Source of the DNA: Terriglobia bacterium
GTDB lineage: Bacteria; Acidobacteriota; Terriglobia; Bryobacterales; UBA6623
Direction: 5' to 3'
Assembly: GCA_009838515.1 (NCBI GenBank)
Contig: VXRL01000059.1
Location: 1-64,000 of the forward strand
Length of the DNA stretch: 64,000 nt
Shown: piece after piece, positions 9,637-17,826 of the stretch
How the letters are laid out: each line of letters begins with the position of its first letter
Numbering within the stretch: position 1 is the stretch's first letter
Notes under the pieces: generated by a model
Told to the model about the DNA's origin: nothing
Databases searched by the model: none
What the model saw: the letters and a program-made list of their open reading frames with translations, nothing else
Program-made: the position numbers and the translations under genes

Positions 9637-10200
9637 CTATTGCGCCAGTTGCTCTAGCAACTCGCGCAACGCACCCTCCTTCCCCGAGTCGTAGCCGACT
9701 TGGACCCACGCGAGGACGCCGTCCGTGTCGACAACGACTTGCGCGGGAATGGCATCGACCCCGAAAAGGCTGCCAATAGCCCGGTCCTCGTCCGCTACGA
9801 CTCGAAAGGTGTACTGATGTCGCTCGACGAAACTCCTGACGTTGCCGGGATCTTCGCCGAGGTTCACGGCGACAATCTCGACTTGGCGGTCGTTGAATTC
9901 CTCTTGCACTTGCTGGAGCGCCGGCATGGACTCGAGGCAGGGCGCGCACCAGGTTGCCCAGAAATCGACCACGACCGCCTTGTGGCCGCGGAGTTCCCCG
10001 AGCGCGACCGGTCGCCCCTGCAGGTCGGTGGCGGAGAAGTCGGGCGCCTTGCCGCCCACCTGGAGATCTCCGATCCGGTCCGAGGCTGCGAGCCCGCGGT
10101 GCTCCATCTCGACCTTGACCTCGTGGTGAATCTTGAGGCTCGCGAGCGCGAACAGGATCCCTGCCGCGCCCCAGATGATTTGCTGCTTGCTGGGATTCAC
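9637..10200 (-). CDS. TlpA/ResA-like membrane-anchored thioredoxin
   Basis: 187 aa with one N-terminal signal-anchor (IIWGAAGILFALASL) and a thioredoxin fold. The redox motif is WCAPC at 84-88 within VVVDFWATWCAPCLESMP, and the cis-proline region is GVDAIPAQVVVDTDG. The family transfers electrons to extracytoplasmic targets such as apocytochromes c. It precedes the ABC exporter on the same strand. No cytochrome maturation genes adjoin it, so the specific partner is unknown. Confidence 0.9.
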   Translation of the reverse strand: MNPSKQQIIWGAAGILFALASLKIHHEVKVEMEHRGLAASDRIGDLQVGGKAPDFSATDLQGRPVALGELRGHKAVVVDFWATWCAPCLESMPALQQVQEEFNDRQVEIVAVNLGEDPGNVRSFVERHQYTFRVVADEDRAIGSLFGVDAIPAQVVVDTDGVLAWVQVGYDSGKEGALRELLEQLAQ

Positions 10201-10862
10201 GCTGGCTCCCGGGCCGGAAAACCTTTCCTTAGCCTAGCCGCTCGAGCTTTTCGATCTTGCCGGGCCGGACTTGCCTAGGAAGTCCAAGAGTCTGGAACGG
10301 GTCTTGGGCGTGCCGCTTCGCCTGGCCGTTGATCGGAGTACCGGCGGCACCACGAGGGCCGCACTTCCACATAGCCTGCCGCAGCCAGGTCTCCATCGAA
10401 CACGAGCGCTTCGCGAAGTCGACATCTTCGCAGGGCTTCGATGCTCGCCGCTTCGACACACGAGAGTGTCCGGGCCAGCACAGGCCGCCGGCGCGAACAA
10501 GCCGCGTCTGCGGCCGACAGCAGGCGGGAACGGCATGCCAGAACGTCCTTGATGACTTCGCCGTGCGAAGCGGTCCATAAGTGACTGATTGGTAAACATC
10601 TATGGTTGTGTCCCTTATAGCGGCGTAGGAGAGACTGGGGTGCCCGGAGTTGGATCTGGCGGCTCGTGGTCCGCAGACGGGGAACAAGGATTCCGATCGA
10701 GCCCCCGGCGCCAGGCGGCGGAGCGGACCGAAAATCGCCAGGACGTCATCGAGGCGGCGCTGGCGCCCGCCGTCCCCAACAACGCAGCCGGCAGCAGTTC
10801 ATGCGATCGAACGCGCGAGGGTCGCTGCAGATGGCTCGCCCGGCGGTCGCGCGCAAACTCCC
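10201..10862. other. Non-coding gap of about 660 bp with one gene fossil
   Basis: No convincing gene is present. Several overlapping open frames exist on both strands, but their translations are Arg/Pro-rich and have no family character. The only recognisable item is the DUF1501 3'-end fossil at 10535-10565. The region separates the tlpA-type gene from the beta-barrel gene, both on the minus strand, so promoters for tlpA may lie here. Confidence 0.5.
10535..10565 (-). pseudogene. Fossil of a DUF1501 gene 3' end
   Basis: These 31 bases match 12183-12213, the 3' end of the intact DUF1501 gene, with one mismatch (T for C). On the minus strand it would encode HGEVIKDVLA, against HGEVIEDVLA in the intact gene, but lacks the stop codon. 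Flanking sequence is unrelated to DUF1501. It suggests a deleted or recombined third copy of that gene family. A chance match of this length is very unlikely. Confidence 0.55.
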
Positions 10863-11753
10863 TCAGTCGCCTAACACGTACCTGACCGTGAATTGGAGCG
10901 ACCAATAGCGCGTTCCGGCGAACCTATCGGTGTGGGTGAAGTCCGGATCGAAACGATGGGCCGCATGCAGGCTGTACGTGCCCGTGTACTGGGCGTCCGA
11001 GAGCATCGAATACGTCAGCCTGAAGCCCAGCGCGGTCCGCTCCTTCACCCCGAAGTCGGCCCCGGCGTGCAAGTGCCCGGCCAGCACAGTGTCCGTGTAG
11101 TCGTCGTCTAGGCGAGCGTTGTAGGACGATAGCGGCGGGTCGTAGGCGACTGTGCCGTCGGCCGTGTCGAAGTACTCGTCTGAGAAGCGGACACCGCGGA
11201 TGCCGACAAACGCGGGACCGACGCCAGCACCGATGTAGGGCGTGAACCCGGGTGCCGCGTCCCAGAAGTCGTAGTACCCGTTGAACGCGAGGGTGCGGAC
11301 GGTGAGGGCATCGATGGAGGATGTTGTGTCCGACCTGACCGTGCTATTGCGCCGATCCTCAAGTACCGCGCCGTCGAGGGTCGTGGCGCTGCGGAACATC
11401 TGTTCGACGCCGTTCCTGCGCTCTCCGAACGACAGCTCGAAGCGTACCCGCCTCAGAGTGTAGCCGGCCGAGAGCTCGAACATCGCCCCGCTGCCGGAAT
11501 CAAGGTCGTAGGCCCAGCGGTATCCAGGGAATTCGGGCCGCGGCTCCTCATCGAAGCAGGCGTTGGTCGGATAGCAGAGTGGATCGCGGTTTAAGCCGGT
11601 CTGTTCAACCTCAGACCCCCAATTGGCCCCGACGGCGCCGCTGACATACCACCCGGAACGCAGTTGTGTCAGGCCGCTCTGGGCGGCCGCATTCGGGGCA
11701 AGGGCGAGCACCAGAACGGCGCAGGCCGCGGATGCAAGAGACGCAAGACGCAT
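10863..11753 (-). CDS. Outer-membrane beta-barrel protein
   Basis: 296 aa with a signal peptide (cleavage after PNAAAQ, about residue 25). The mature protein begins GWYVSGAVGANWG, a typical first strand of OmpA/OprF-like barrels, and has alternating polar/aromatic strands: MFELSAGYTLRRVRFELSFG, TLAFNGYYDFW, FTPYIGAGVGPAFVGI, LAGHLHAGADFGV, ALGFRLTYSM. It ends LQFTVRYVLGD, a terminal strand. The YIGAGVGPAFVGI motif is shared by small porin-like surface proteins. Function is unknown. Confidence 0.8.
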   Translation of the reverse strand: MRLASLASAACAVLVLALAPNAAAQSGLTQLRSGWYVSGAVGANWGSEVEQTGLNRDPLCYPTNACFDEEPRPEFPGYRWAYDLDSGSGAMFELSAGYTLRRVRFELSFGERRNGVEQMFRSATTLDGAVLEDRRNSTVRSDTTSSIDALTVRTLAFNGYYDFWDAAPGFTPYIGAGVGPAFVGIRGVRFSDEYFDTADGTVAYDPPLSSYNARLDDDYTDTVLAGHLHAGADFGVKERTALGFRLTYSMLSDAQYTGTYSLHAAHRFDPDFTHTDRFAGTRYWSLQFTVRYVLGD

Positions 11754-12180
11754 TGGTTTGCTCCGTAGGGCCGCAGGGAGCGCGCGGGCGGACTGAGCCC
11801 ATCGACCAAATCAAGGCTAGCAAGGTTCGCACAGTGGCGCGGCCCGGGGTAGTCTGCGGCCCGGACGGCGGCGGTCGGCCCGAAACGGACCACAGCCACG
11901 GCGACTAAGAACTGGCAAGCGGTCGGCTGCGAGCTGGACGGGAGCCCGGAAGCGCCTGCCGGGAGCGGGGGGCGTCAGGGCAGCGCTCTGAGACGAGATC
12001 TCCCGGCGTTCGACGCATCGGCGGGGGAGACCACCACGCGTCGCGCCGGACACGTCCACGAAGGGCTTCGACAGGCCAGTGGAATCCCGTTGCAGATAGG
12101 GGAACGAGCAAGGGATCCGGGACGGGCACATTCCATATAAGTTATTTATTTATTGCAACTTATGCGGTCACGGCAACGCC
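11754..12180. other. Gap of about 430 bp; no gene seen
   Basis: Open frames on the minus strand translate to Arg/Pro-rich sequence without family character. The last 50 bases are AT-rich and contain the inverted repeat at 12137-12163. The remainder is GC-rich with no recognisable RNA or repeat. It lies downstream of the DUF1501 gene and upstream of the beta-barrel gene, so it probably holds the barrel gene's promoter. Confidence 0.4.
12137..12163. terminator. AT-rich inverted repeat after the DUF1501 gene
   Basis: Perfect 7-bp arms ATAAGTT (12137-12143) and AACTTAT (12157-12163) are separated by 13 AT-rich bases. It lies 18 bp beyond the stop of the DUF1501 gene. It may act as a weak terminator or a protein-binding site. 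There is no GC-rich stem or long U tract, so the terminator call is tentative. Confidence 0.3.
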
Positions 12181-13614
12181 CTATGCCAGAACGTCCTCGA
12201 TGACTTCGCCGTGGACGTCCGTCAGGCGCCGGTCGATACCGTTGTGCCGGAAAGTGAGCCTAGTGTGGTCAATGCCGAGCAAGTGCAGCACGGTGGCGTG
12301 CAGGTCGTAGCAGTAAATCGGCTTTTCAGCCGCCTTGTATGACCACTCGTCGCTGGATCCGTACACTGTCCCGCCGCGGACACCGCCGCCAGCCAGCCAC
12401 GAGGTAAACGTGAACGGGTTGTGATCGCGACCCAGCGTCCCTTGGCTGCAGGGCATCCGTCCGAACTCGGTCGTCCAGTAGACGATCGTATCCTCCAATA
12501 GCCCGCGTGCTTCCAAGTCGCGGATCAGGGCCGCGGCAGGCTTGTCCATCTCGGTCCCCATCGCGCCGTGATCCTTGCGGATGTCCTCGTGGCTGTCCCA
12601 GTTTCGGCGCGGAAAGCCGTTGTCGGCTCCGCTCCAGACCTGCACGAAGCGCACCCCGCGCTCGAGCAGGCGGCGCGCCGTCAAGCAGCGCAGCCCGAAG
12701 TCTTGCGTAATCGGCTCGTCGATTCCGTACAGTTTCTTGGTGGCAGCCGACTCGCCCGAGACGTCCAGTACCTGCGGTGCCGTCACTTGCAGCCGCGCGG
12801 CCATCTCGTAGGCTTGGATGCGGGCTTCCAAGCGGCTGTCGCCCTCGCGCGAAGCCAGATGTCGGCGATTCAACTGCTCGAGCAGGGCCAGCCCGTCCCG
12901 CTCGCTCTCCGGCGTGACGAAGTCAGCCGACGCAGGCGGGAACAGGTCGTGGATCGGGTTTTCGCGGCCTGCCCGGATCATCGTGCCTTGGTGTTGCGCG
13001 GGCAGGAATGCAGCAGCGTGATTTCCCGGACCGTTGGGCGCGAATCCCCTCGCGTCCGGAAGCACCACGAAGGACGGCAGTTCGTCGGTCAGCGCGCCCA
13101 AGCCGTACGAGATCCATGCCCCCATGCTGGGAAATCCGGGCAGCACGAAGCCGCTGTTTTGCATGAACGTTGCCGGCCCGTGGACATTGGATTTCGACAC
13201 CATCGAGGGAAAGAAGGCCATGTGGTCCACGCACCCGGCGAGGTGTGGCACTAGGCTGCTCATCCACTTGCCTGATTCGCCGTGCTGCTGCCAGTCCCAA
13301 GGGCTCTGCATCACCGGCCCGGGGCTGCTCTGGAAGAGTTCCACCGTGCCGCCGGGGTCAAATTCCTGCCCGTTGCGCTCGATCAGCAGCGGCTTGTAAT
13401 CGAACATGTCGCATTGGCTGGCGGCACCGGACATGAACAATTGCACGACTCGCTTGGCTCTTGCCGGGTGGTGCAGGCCCCCGCCGGAAGGCGCTTGGGC
13501 CGTGCCCGCCTCGCGGCCGAGCAGCTGGGCCAGCGCGATCCAGCCCAGCCCGCCGCCCCAGCGCTGGAGAAACTCTCGCCGGTCAGTCAGCGTTGCTGTG
13601 CCTCCGTTCGGCAT
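12181..13614 (-). CDS. DUF1501 family protein (Tat-exported)
   Basis: 477 aa beginning with a twin-arginine signal (DRREFLQRWGGGLGWIALAQLLG). Family motifs include AKRVVQLFMSGAASQCDMFDYKP, NVHGPATFMQNSGF, GLRCLTARRLLERGVRFVQVWSG, DSHEDIRKDHG, VYWTTEFGRMPCSQG, GRDHNPFTFTSWLAGGGVRGG and the end DLHATVLHLLGIDHTRLTF. DUF1501 is a sulfatase/alkaline-phosphatase-like fold, common in Planctomycetes and some Acidobacteria, of unproven activity. It lies 4 bp downstream of the cytochrome-like DUF1549/DUF1553 gene, its constant partner. Confidence 0.92.
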   Translation of the reverse strand: MPNGGTATLTDRREFLQRWGGGLGWIALAQLLGREAGTAQAPSGGGLHHPARAKRVVQLFMSGAASQCDMFDYKPLLIERNGQEFDPGGTVELFQSSPGPVMQSPWDWQQHGESGKWMSSLVPHLAGCVDHMAFFPSMVSKSNVHGPATFMQNSGFVLPGFPSMGAWISYGLGALTDELPSFVVLPDARGFAPNGPGNHAAAFLPAQHQGTMIRAGRENPIHDLFPPASADFVTPESERDGLALLEQLNRRHLASREGDSRLEARIQAYEMAARLQVTAPQVLDVSGESAATKKLYGIDEPITQDFGLRCLTARRLLERGVRFVQVWSGADNGFPRRNWDSHEDIRKDHGAMGTEMDKPAAALIRDLEARGLLEDTIVYWTTEFGRMPCSQGTLGRDHNPFTFTSWLAGGGVRGGTVYGSSDEWSYKAAEKPIYCYDLHATVLHLLGIDHTRLTFRHNGIDRRLTDVHGEVIEDVLA

Positions 13615-13618
13615 GGGA

Positions 13619-16162
13619 TTAGTCGACGAAGATGAACTCGTTGCCGTTGAAGAGCAGGCGGGCAGCGCTCTCCAGGCCGTGCTTGTCCGAATACTCGGCC
13701 AAGGCCGTGACCTCCGAGTCGGAGGCGCTGCGCCCGTACGCGAGCCGGATGCCGTGCCTGAGGCGCTCCGCCGACTCGGCGGAGACGGCTCTGAGGCGGT
13801 CGGCGAAGTGCCGCGCCTGCCCGATCATCAGCGGGTCGTTGAGCAGTGCCAGGGCTTGGATGGCGGTCAGCGTGCTGCTGCGCTTGGGCACCAGCAACGA
13901 CGGGTCCGCGCAATCCAAGCTCTCCATGAACGGGTCCTGCACGCTCCTCACCAAGAAGCGGTAGACGCTGCGCCGGCGGGCCGCGGCACTGCTGATATCG
14001 AATCGGGTGTAGTCGTAGACCGGAGAGTGATCGTCCTTGAAGAAGAAGTGCTCCGCCGAGGGCCCGCCCATCTGCAAGTCGATCTGCCCGGCCACCGCGA
14101 GCACGCTGTCGCGCACGGCTTCGGCGTCCAGGCGGGTTCGGTTCATGCGCCACAGGAATTGATTGCCGGCATCGATCTTGGCTTGGTCGGAACGCTCGGC
14201 CGATCCTTGCCGGTAAGTCGCGCTAAGCAGGATCAAGCGGTGCAGGTGCTTGAGCGAGCCGCCGCTGTCGCGCACCTCGGACGCGAGCCAGTCCAGCAGC
14301 GCGGGATGCGTGGGCATTGCCCCCATGCGGCCGAAGTCGTTCGGCGTTTCGACCAATCCGCGGCCGAAGTGGTAGTGCCACACACGGTTGGCGATGGATC
14401 GCCAAGTGAGCGGATTGTCGCCGTGCGCGAGCCAGGCGGCCAGCGCGGCGCGCGCTGCCCCTTCGCCTTGCGCGGAGTCTATGCCGAAGCGCGCCTCCAA
14501 GCCGGCCACCGCCGTGACCGCGCCAGGCCGCGCGAGCTGCTGCGGAGACTCCACGCTCCCCTTGGCCAGCAGGTAGACGGGGCGTGGTTCCCCGGAGGGT
14601 ATGAAACGCCCGTGCGTCTTGAAATAGTTCGCCGCGCTGTAGACGTACTTGGGGTCCGGCAAGGCCGCGAACTCCGCGTTCAAGGCGTCGAATTGTTCGG
14701 ACAGCTCGGAATACCGCGCTCGATCCGCTGCGGACATCGCGGCCAGCGCTAAAGCCTCGCGCTCGGCGTCCAATTGCTTGATCAGCCCGAAGATCTCTTT
14801 CCTGCGGGCGATCGACTCGGGCGTGTCGACCTCGCCCACCTTCGGCAGCAGGTCCGTGCTCTCTTGGCCCAGCGCGGATTTCTGCTCGTCGATGCGCCGG
14901 ACCTCCCCGCCGGTGGCCTCCTCAACCTGGCGGCGGAAGGGCAGCAGCGCGGCCTCGGCCTTGCCGATCGCGAGCCACAGCCGTCGTCCGCGGGCGTGCG
15001 TCTCCGGATCTTGGAAATACGGCTGCTCGGCCCGATCCACCCCCGCGAACACCGCCTGCAGCGCGTAGTAGTCTGCCTGCTGGATCGGGTCGAACTTGTG
15101 GTCGTGGCAGCGGGCGCAGTGGACAGTGAGGCTCGTGAATGACGACATGGTGGCCGCCACCATGTCGTCGCGGTCTAGCAGTCGCGCCAGCTTCTTGTCC
15201 TTCGTGCCCTCGCGCAGTTCAGCGTGCCCGACGTAATCCCACGGGCCGGCCGCCACGAAGCCCGTCGCGATCAGGCCGTCCGGCTCGCCGGGCCAGAGGA
15301 CGTCCCCCGCGATCTGCTCGCGGATGAAGCGGGCGTAGGCCTTGTCCCGGTTGAAGCTCTCGATCACGTAGTCGCGATACGGCCACGAGTTGCGGCGCGC
15401 CTTGTCCTTGTCGTAACCGTGCGACTCGCCGTAGTGCGCCACGTCCAGCCAGTGCCGTCCCCAGCGCTCCCCGTAGCGCGGCGAGGCGAGCAGGCGGTCC
15501 ACCAGGCGCTGATAGGCATCTGGCGAGCGGTCGTTGACGAACGCGTCGACTTCTGCGGGCGACGGCGGCAGGCCGTGGAGGTTGAAGCTGAGCCTGCGGA
15601 CGAGCGTGGTGCGATCGGCCGGTCGCGACGGGCTGAGTCCGTTCTCGGCGAGCCTCGCGGCGATAAAGCGATCGATCGGGTTCGCGCCCCAGGCCGCCAC
15701 TGGCTGGGGCACTGGGGGCCGCACGAGTTCGCGGAACGACCACCAAGTCTGATCCGGCGCTTCGTCGTCTTCCGCGCCTTGCGGCGCGCCGGCGGCGATC
15801 CAACGCTCCAGCAGAGCGACTTGAGGCGGTGTGAGAGGCTCGCCAACGGGCGGCATCTCAGGGCTCTGCCCTGAGACCCGGCGCAGCAGCAGGCTGGCAG
15901 AGGGGTCGCCCGGAACGACGGCTGCGCCGCTATTGCCGCCTCGCAGCACGCCCGCGTGGCTGGCCAGGGAGAGACCGGCCTGCCCTCCGCCGGAAGGGTG
16001 GCAGGCGATGCACCGGGCTGTCAGCAGGGGCTGGATGCTCGAGGAATAGTCAGGAGCTTCCGAGGGCGCCGCCGTGAGCAGCAGCGGCATTGCGATGCAG
16101 GCCGGAATCCTCCTTGCCGGACGGTGCCCCGCTTGCAGAGCGACGATGCCTATTCCGCCCAA
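13619..16162 (-). CDS. PSCyt1-DUF1549-DUF1553 cytochrome-like protein
   Basis: 847 aa. After a hydrophobic leader, a haem-type motif CIACH lies at 51-55 within LLTARCIACHPSGGGQAGLSL, followed by MPPVGEPLTPPQVALLERWIAAGAP. DUF1549 follows (NPIDRFIAARLAENGLSPS, RRLSFNLHGLPPSP, YGERWGRHWLDVAHYGES, and ARCHDHKFDPI, a second possible haem CxxCH). The C-terminal DUF1553 has NPLTWRSIANRVWHYHFGRGLV and ALALLNDPLMIGQARHFADR. The ATG at 16090 (MPLLLTAAP) is an alternative start. No LamG domain is present, unlike the homologue at 54-57.6 kb. It pairs with DUF1501. Confidence 0.92.
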   Translation of the reverse strand: MGGIGIVALQAGHRPARRIPACIAMPLLLTAAPSEAPDYSSSIQPLLTARCIACHPSGGGQAGLSLASHAGVLRGGNSGAAVVPGDPSASLLLRRVSGQSPEMPPVGEPLTPPQVALLERWIAAGAPQGAEDDEAPDQTWWSFRELVRPPVPQPVAAWGANPIDRFIAARLAENGLSPSRPADRTTLVRRLSFNLHGLPPSPAEVDAFVNDRSPDAYQRLVDRLLASPRYGERWGRHWLDVAHYGESHGYDKDKARRNSWPYRDYVIESFNRDKAYARFIREQIAGDVLWPGEPDGLIATGFVAAGPWDYVGHAELREGTKDKKLARLLDRDDMVAATMSSFTSLTVHCARCHDHKFDPIQQADYYALQAVFAGVDRAEQPYFQDPETHARGRRLWLAIGKAEAALLPFRRQVEEATGGEVRRIDEQKSALGQESTDLLPKVGEVDTPESIARRKEIFGLIKQLDAEREALALAAMSAADRARYSELSEQFDALNAEFAALPDPKYVYSAANYFKTHGRFIPSGEPRPVYLLAKGSVESPQQLARPGAVTAVAGLEARFGIDSAQGEGAARAALAAWLAHGDNPLTWRSIANRVWHYHFGRGLVETPNDFGRMGAMPTHPALLDWLASEVRDSGGSLKHLHRLILLSATYRQGSAERSDQAKIDAGNQFLWRMNRTRLDAEAVRDSVLAVAGQIDLQMGGPSAEHFFFKDDHSPVYDYTRFDISSAAARRRSVYRFLVRSVQDPFMESLDCADPSLLVPKRSSTLTAIQALALLNDPLMIGQARHFADRLRAVSAESAERLRHGIRLAYGRSASDSEVTALAEYSDKHGLESAARLLFNGNEFIFVD

Positions 16163-16256
16163 ACCGCCTACATCTTATCTGATTATCTGAATCGCCGCCC
16201 GGTGCTACCCACGAGCACCGCCGCCGCTCGCCGCGCAAGCCCCTGCGAGGCAGGCC

Positions 16257-16613
16257 CTATCGCTTGTCCGGAACGTGGATCACGACTTCGCCAGGCTTCG
16301 ACCAGCCGAGGCGCTCCCGTGCCCGCTTTTCGATGCCGAATCGGCCGGGTCCCAGGGCGTCGATATCCTGCTGCAGTCCGGAGTTTTCCTGCCTGAGCTC
16401 CTCGATGTGACGCTCCAGCCTGTCCTCGTTGGCCAGCGCCTCGATCAGGGGCGCGATCGGGTTCTGCCCCAGCAGGTACAGCCCGACGAACAACGGCAGC
16501 ATCACGAAAGGCACGCCCGCTAGCCAGATCGACCGCGGCGAGAAGCGCAGGCGCGATGGTTGCGGCACTTTGCCGCCACCCGGACGCCGTCTGCGTGTAG
16601 GCCCGTCGCTCAT
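16257..16613 (-). CDS. FtsB/DivIC-like septum formation initiator
   Basis: 118 aa from the ATG at 16613. It has a basic N-terminus, one membrane segment (SIWLAGVPFVMLPLFVGLYLLG) and a short coiled coil (LIEALANEDRLERHIEELRQENSGLQQDI), ending in ERLGWSKPGEVVIHVPDK, which matches the FtsB/DivIC family ending (...ARExLGxxKPGExVx). Such proteins bridge FtsL and FtsQ in the divisome at the inner membrane. It is a monocistronic gene divergent from the TIM-barrel gene. Confidence 0.82.
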   Translation of the reverse strand: MSDGPTRRRRPGGGKVPQPSRLRFSPRSIWLAGVPFVMLPLFVGLYLLGQNPIAPLIEALANEDRLERHIEELRQENSGLQQDIDALGPGRFGIEKRARERLGWSKPGEVVIHVPDKR

Positions 16614-16818
16614 GCCCAAAGTTGCAGTATAGCTTACTACAAATCGTGTGAGTATTGTAGCACTGCAACCAAACGAAACGGTCTTGTCTGGCCCGGACTG
16701 CCGGCGGCCCGTCGCGCTCGACGTGGCAGGCAGCGAGCCAAGTCCGCTCGCTTGGAGCCCGCTGGCGCGCACTGCCGGGCCTGTGGCACGGCGAGATCGC
16801 TGCTATAGTTGCTGCACG

Positions 16819-17766
16819 ATGCGAGTGCGATCCAACCCCCACGCCTTGGCCCGCAGGGAATTCCTGCGCACAGCAGCGACCGCTGCTGGTAGCGCAACCC
16901 TCGCTGGTGCCGCTGGGAAGCGACGCTTCTTCACGGCGTTCGTGCCGGGCAGCCTGGGCGTCAAGGCCGACCAGGCAAGGGCGATCGAGCTGGCCTCCGA
17001 GCACGGATTCGAATCCGTACAGCCGTTCCCGCCCGACTTGTTGCGCGACGGAGTCGATGTGCATCTCGAAGCCTTGCGGCGGCACGGGTTGAAATGGGCC
17101 GCGGCGGGCCTGCCGGTGGAATTTCGCAATGACGACGAAACCTTCGAAGAGGGCATGGCTAGCCTGCCGCGGGCTGCGGCTGCGTTGCAGCGGGCGGGTG
17201 TCGACCGGGTAGGCACCTGGCTGCGACCCTCGAGCGACGAGCTGACCTACCTGCAGAACTTCAAGCGCACCGCAGCACGGCTTCGGCGCGCGGCTGAGGT
17301 GTTGCAGGACCACGGCTTGCGCCTGGGCTTGGAGTATGTCGGCACCAAGCGGAACTGGACCGCCGGGCGGCACTCCGCCGTGCACACGATGGCAGGCACC
17401 AAGGATCTGATTGCGGAAACCGGGGCGCCGAACATCGGCTTCGTGCTTGACTCCTGGCACTGGTGGACGTCCCGCGAGACCGCCGACGACATCCGCACCC
17501 TCTCTGGCAGCGATGTCATCTCGGCCGACCTCAACGACGCGCCGCGAGGGGTCGCGCTCGAGGATCAGTACGACAACCAGCGCGAGCTACCGCTGGCCAC
17601 GGGCGTCATCAATGCCCGCGATTTCTTGCAGGCGCTGGTCGATATCGGCTACGACGGGCCGATCCGGGCGGAGCCCTTCAACAAGGTTCTCAACGAGATG
17701 GCTGACGACGATGCCTGCCGTGTCTCGGTCGAAGCGCTCAACAAGGCCTTTGGCCTTGTCGGCTAG
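16819..17766 (+). CDS. Sugar phosphate isomerase/epimerase-like TIM barrel (Tat-exported)
   Basis: 315 aa with a twin-arginine signal (LARREFLRTAATAAGSATL). It is a xylose-isomerase-like AP-endonuclease-2 TIM barrel: FESVQPFPP, GLRLGLEYVGTKR, NIGFVLDSWHWWTS, DVISADLNDAP and GPIRAEPFNKVLNEM supply the expected metal-binding Glu/Asp/His residues. The substrate is unknown. The ATG at 16819 is preferred over upstream in-frame codons because the Tat signal starts there. A TATAGT box lies only 10 bp upstream, so the mRNA may be nearly leaderless. Confidence 0.82.
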   Translation: MRVRSNPHALARREFLRTAATAAGSATLAGAAGKRRFFTAFVPGSLGVKADQARAIELASEHGFESVQPFPPDLLRDGVDVHLEALRRHGLKWAAAGLPVEFRNDDETFEEGMASLPRAAAALQRAGVDRVGTWLRPSSDELTYLQNFKRTAARLRRAAEVLQDHGLRLGLEYVGTKRNWTAGRHSAVHTMAGTKDLIAETGAPNIGFVLDSWHWWTSRETADDIRTLSGSDVISADLNDAPRGVALEDQYDNQRELPLATGVINARDFLQALVDIGYDGPIRAEPFNKVLNEMADDDACRVSVEALNKAFGLVG

Positions 17767-17826
17767 CAGCCGTCTCGGACAGGCAAATCGGGAACGGTAT
17801 GGCAAGATAACGATTGCGGGGTTAGG

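Noticed and set aside
10229..10687. Minus-strand frame of 152 codons in the 10.2-10.9 kb gap
   Set aside because: Translation is Arg/Pro/Cys-rich and lacks motifs; it reads the DUF1501 fossil in the wrong frame.
13406..14752. Plus-strand open frame of 448 codons
   Set aside because: Antisense to the DUF1501/DUF1549 pair and without family character.
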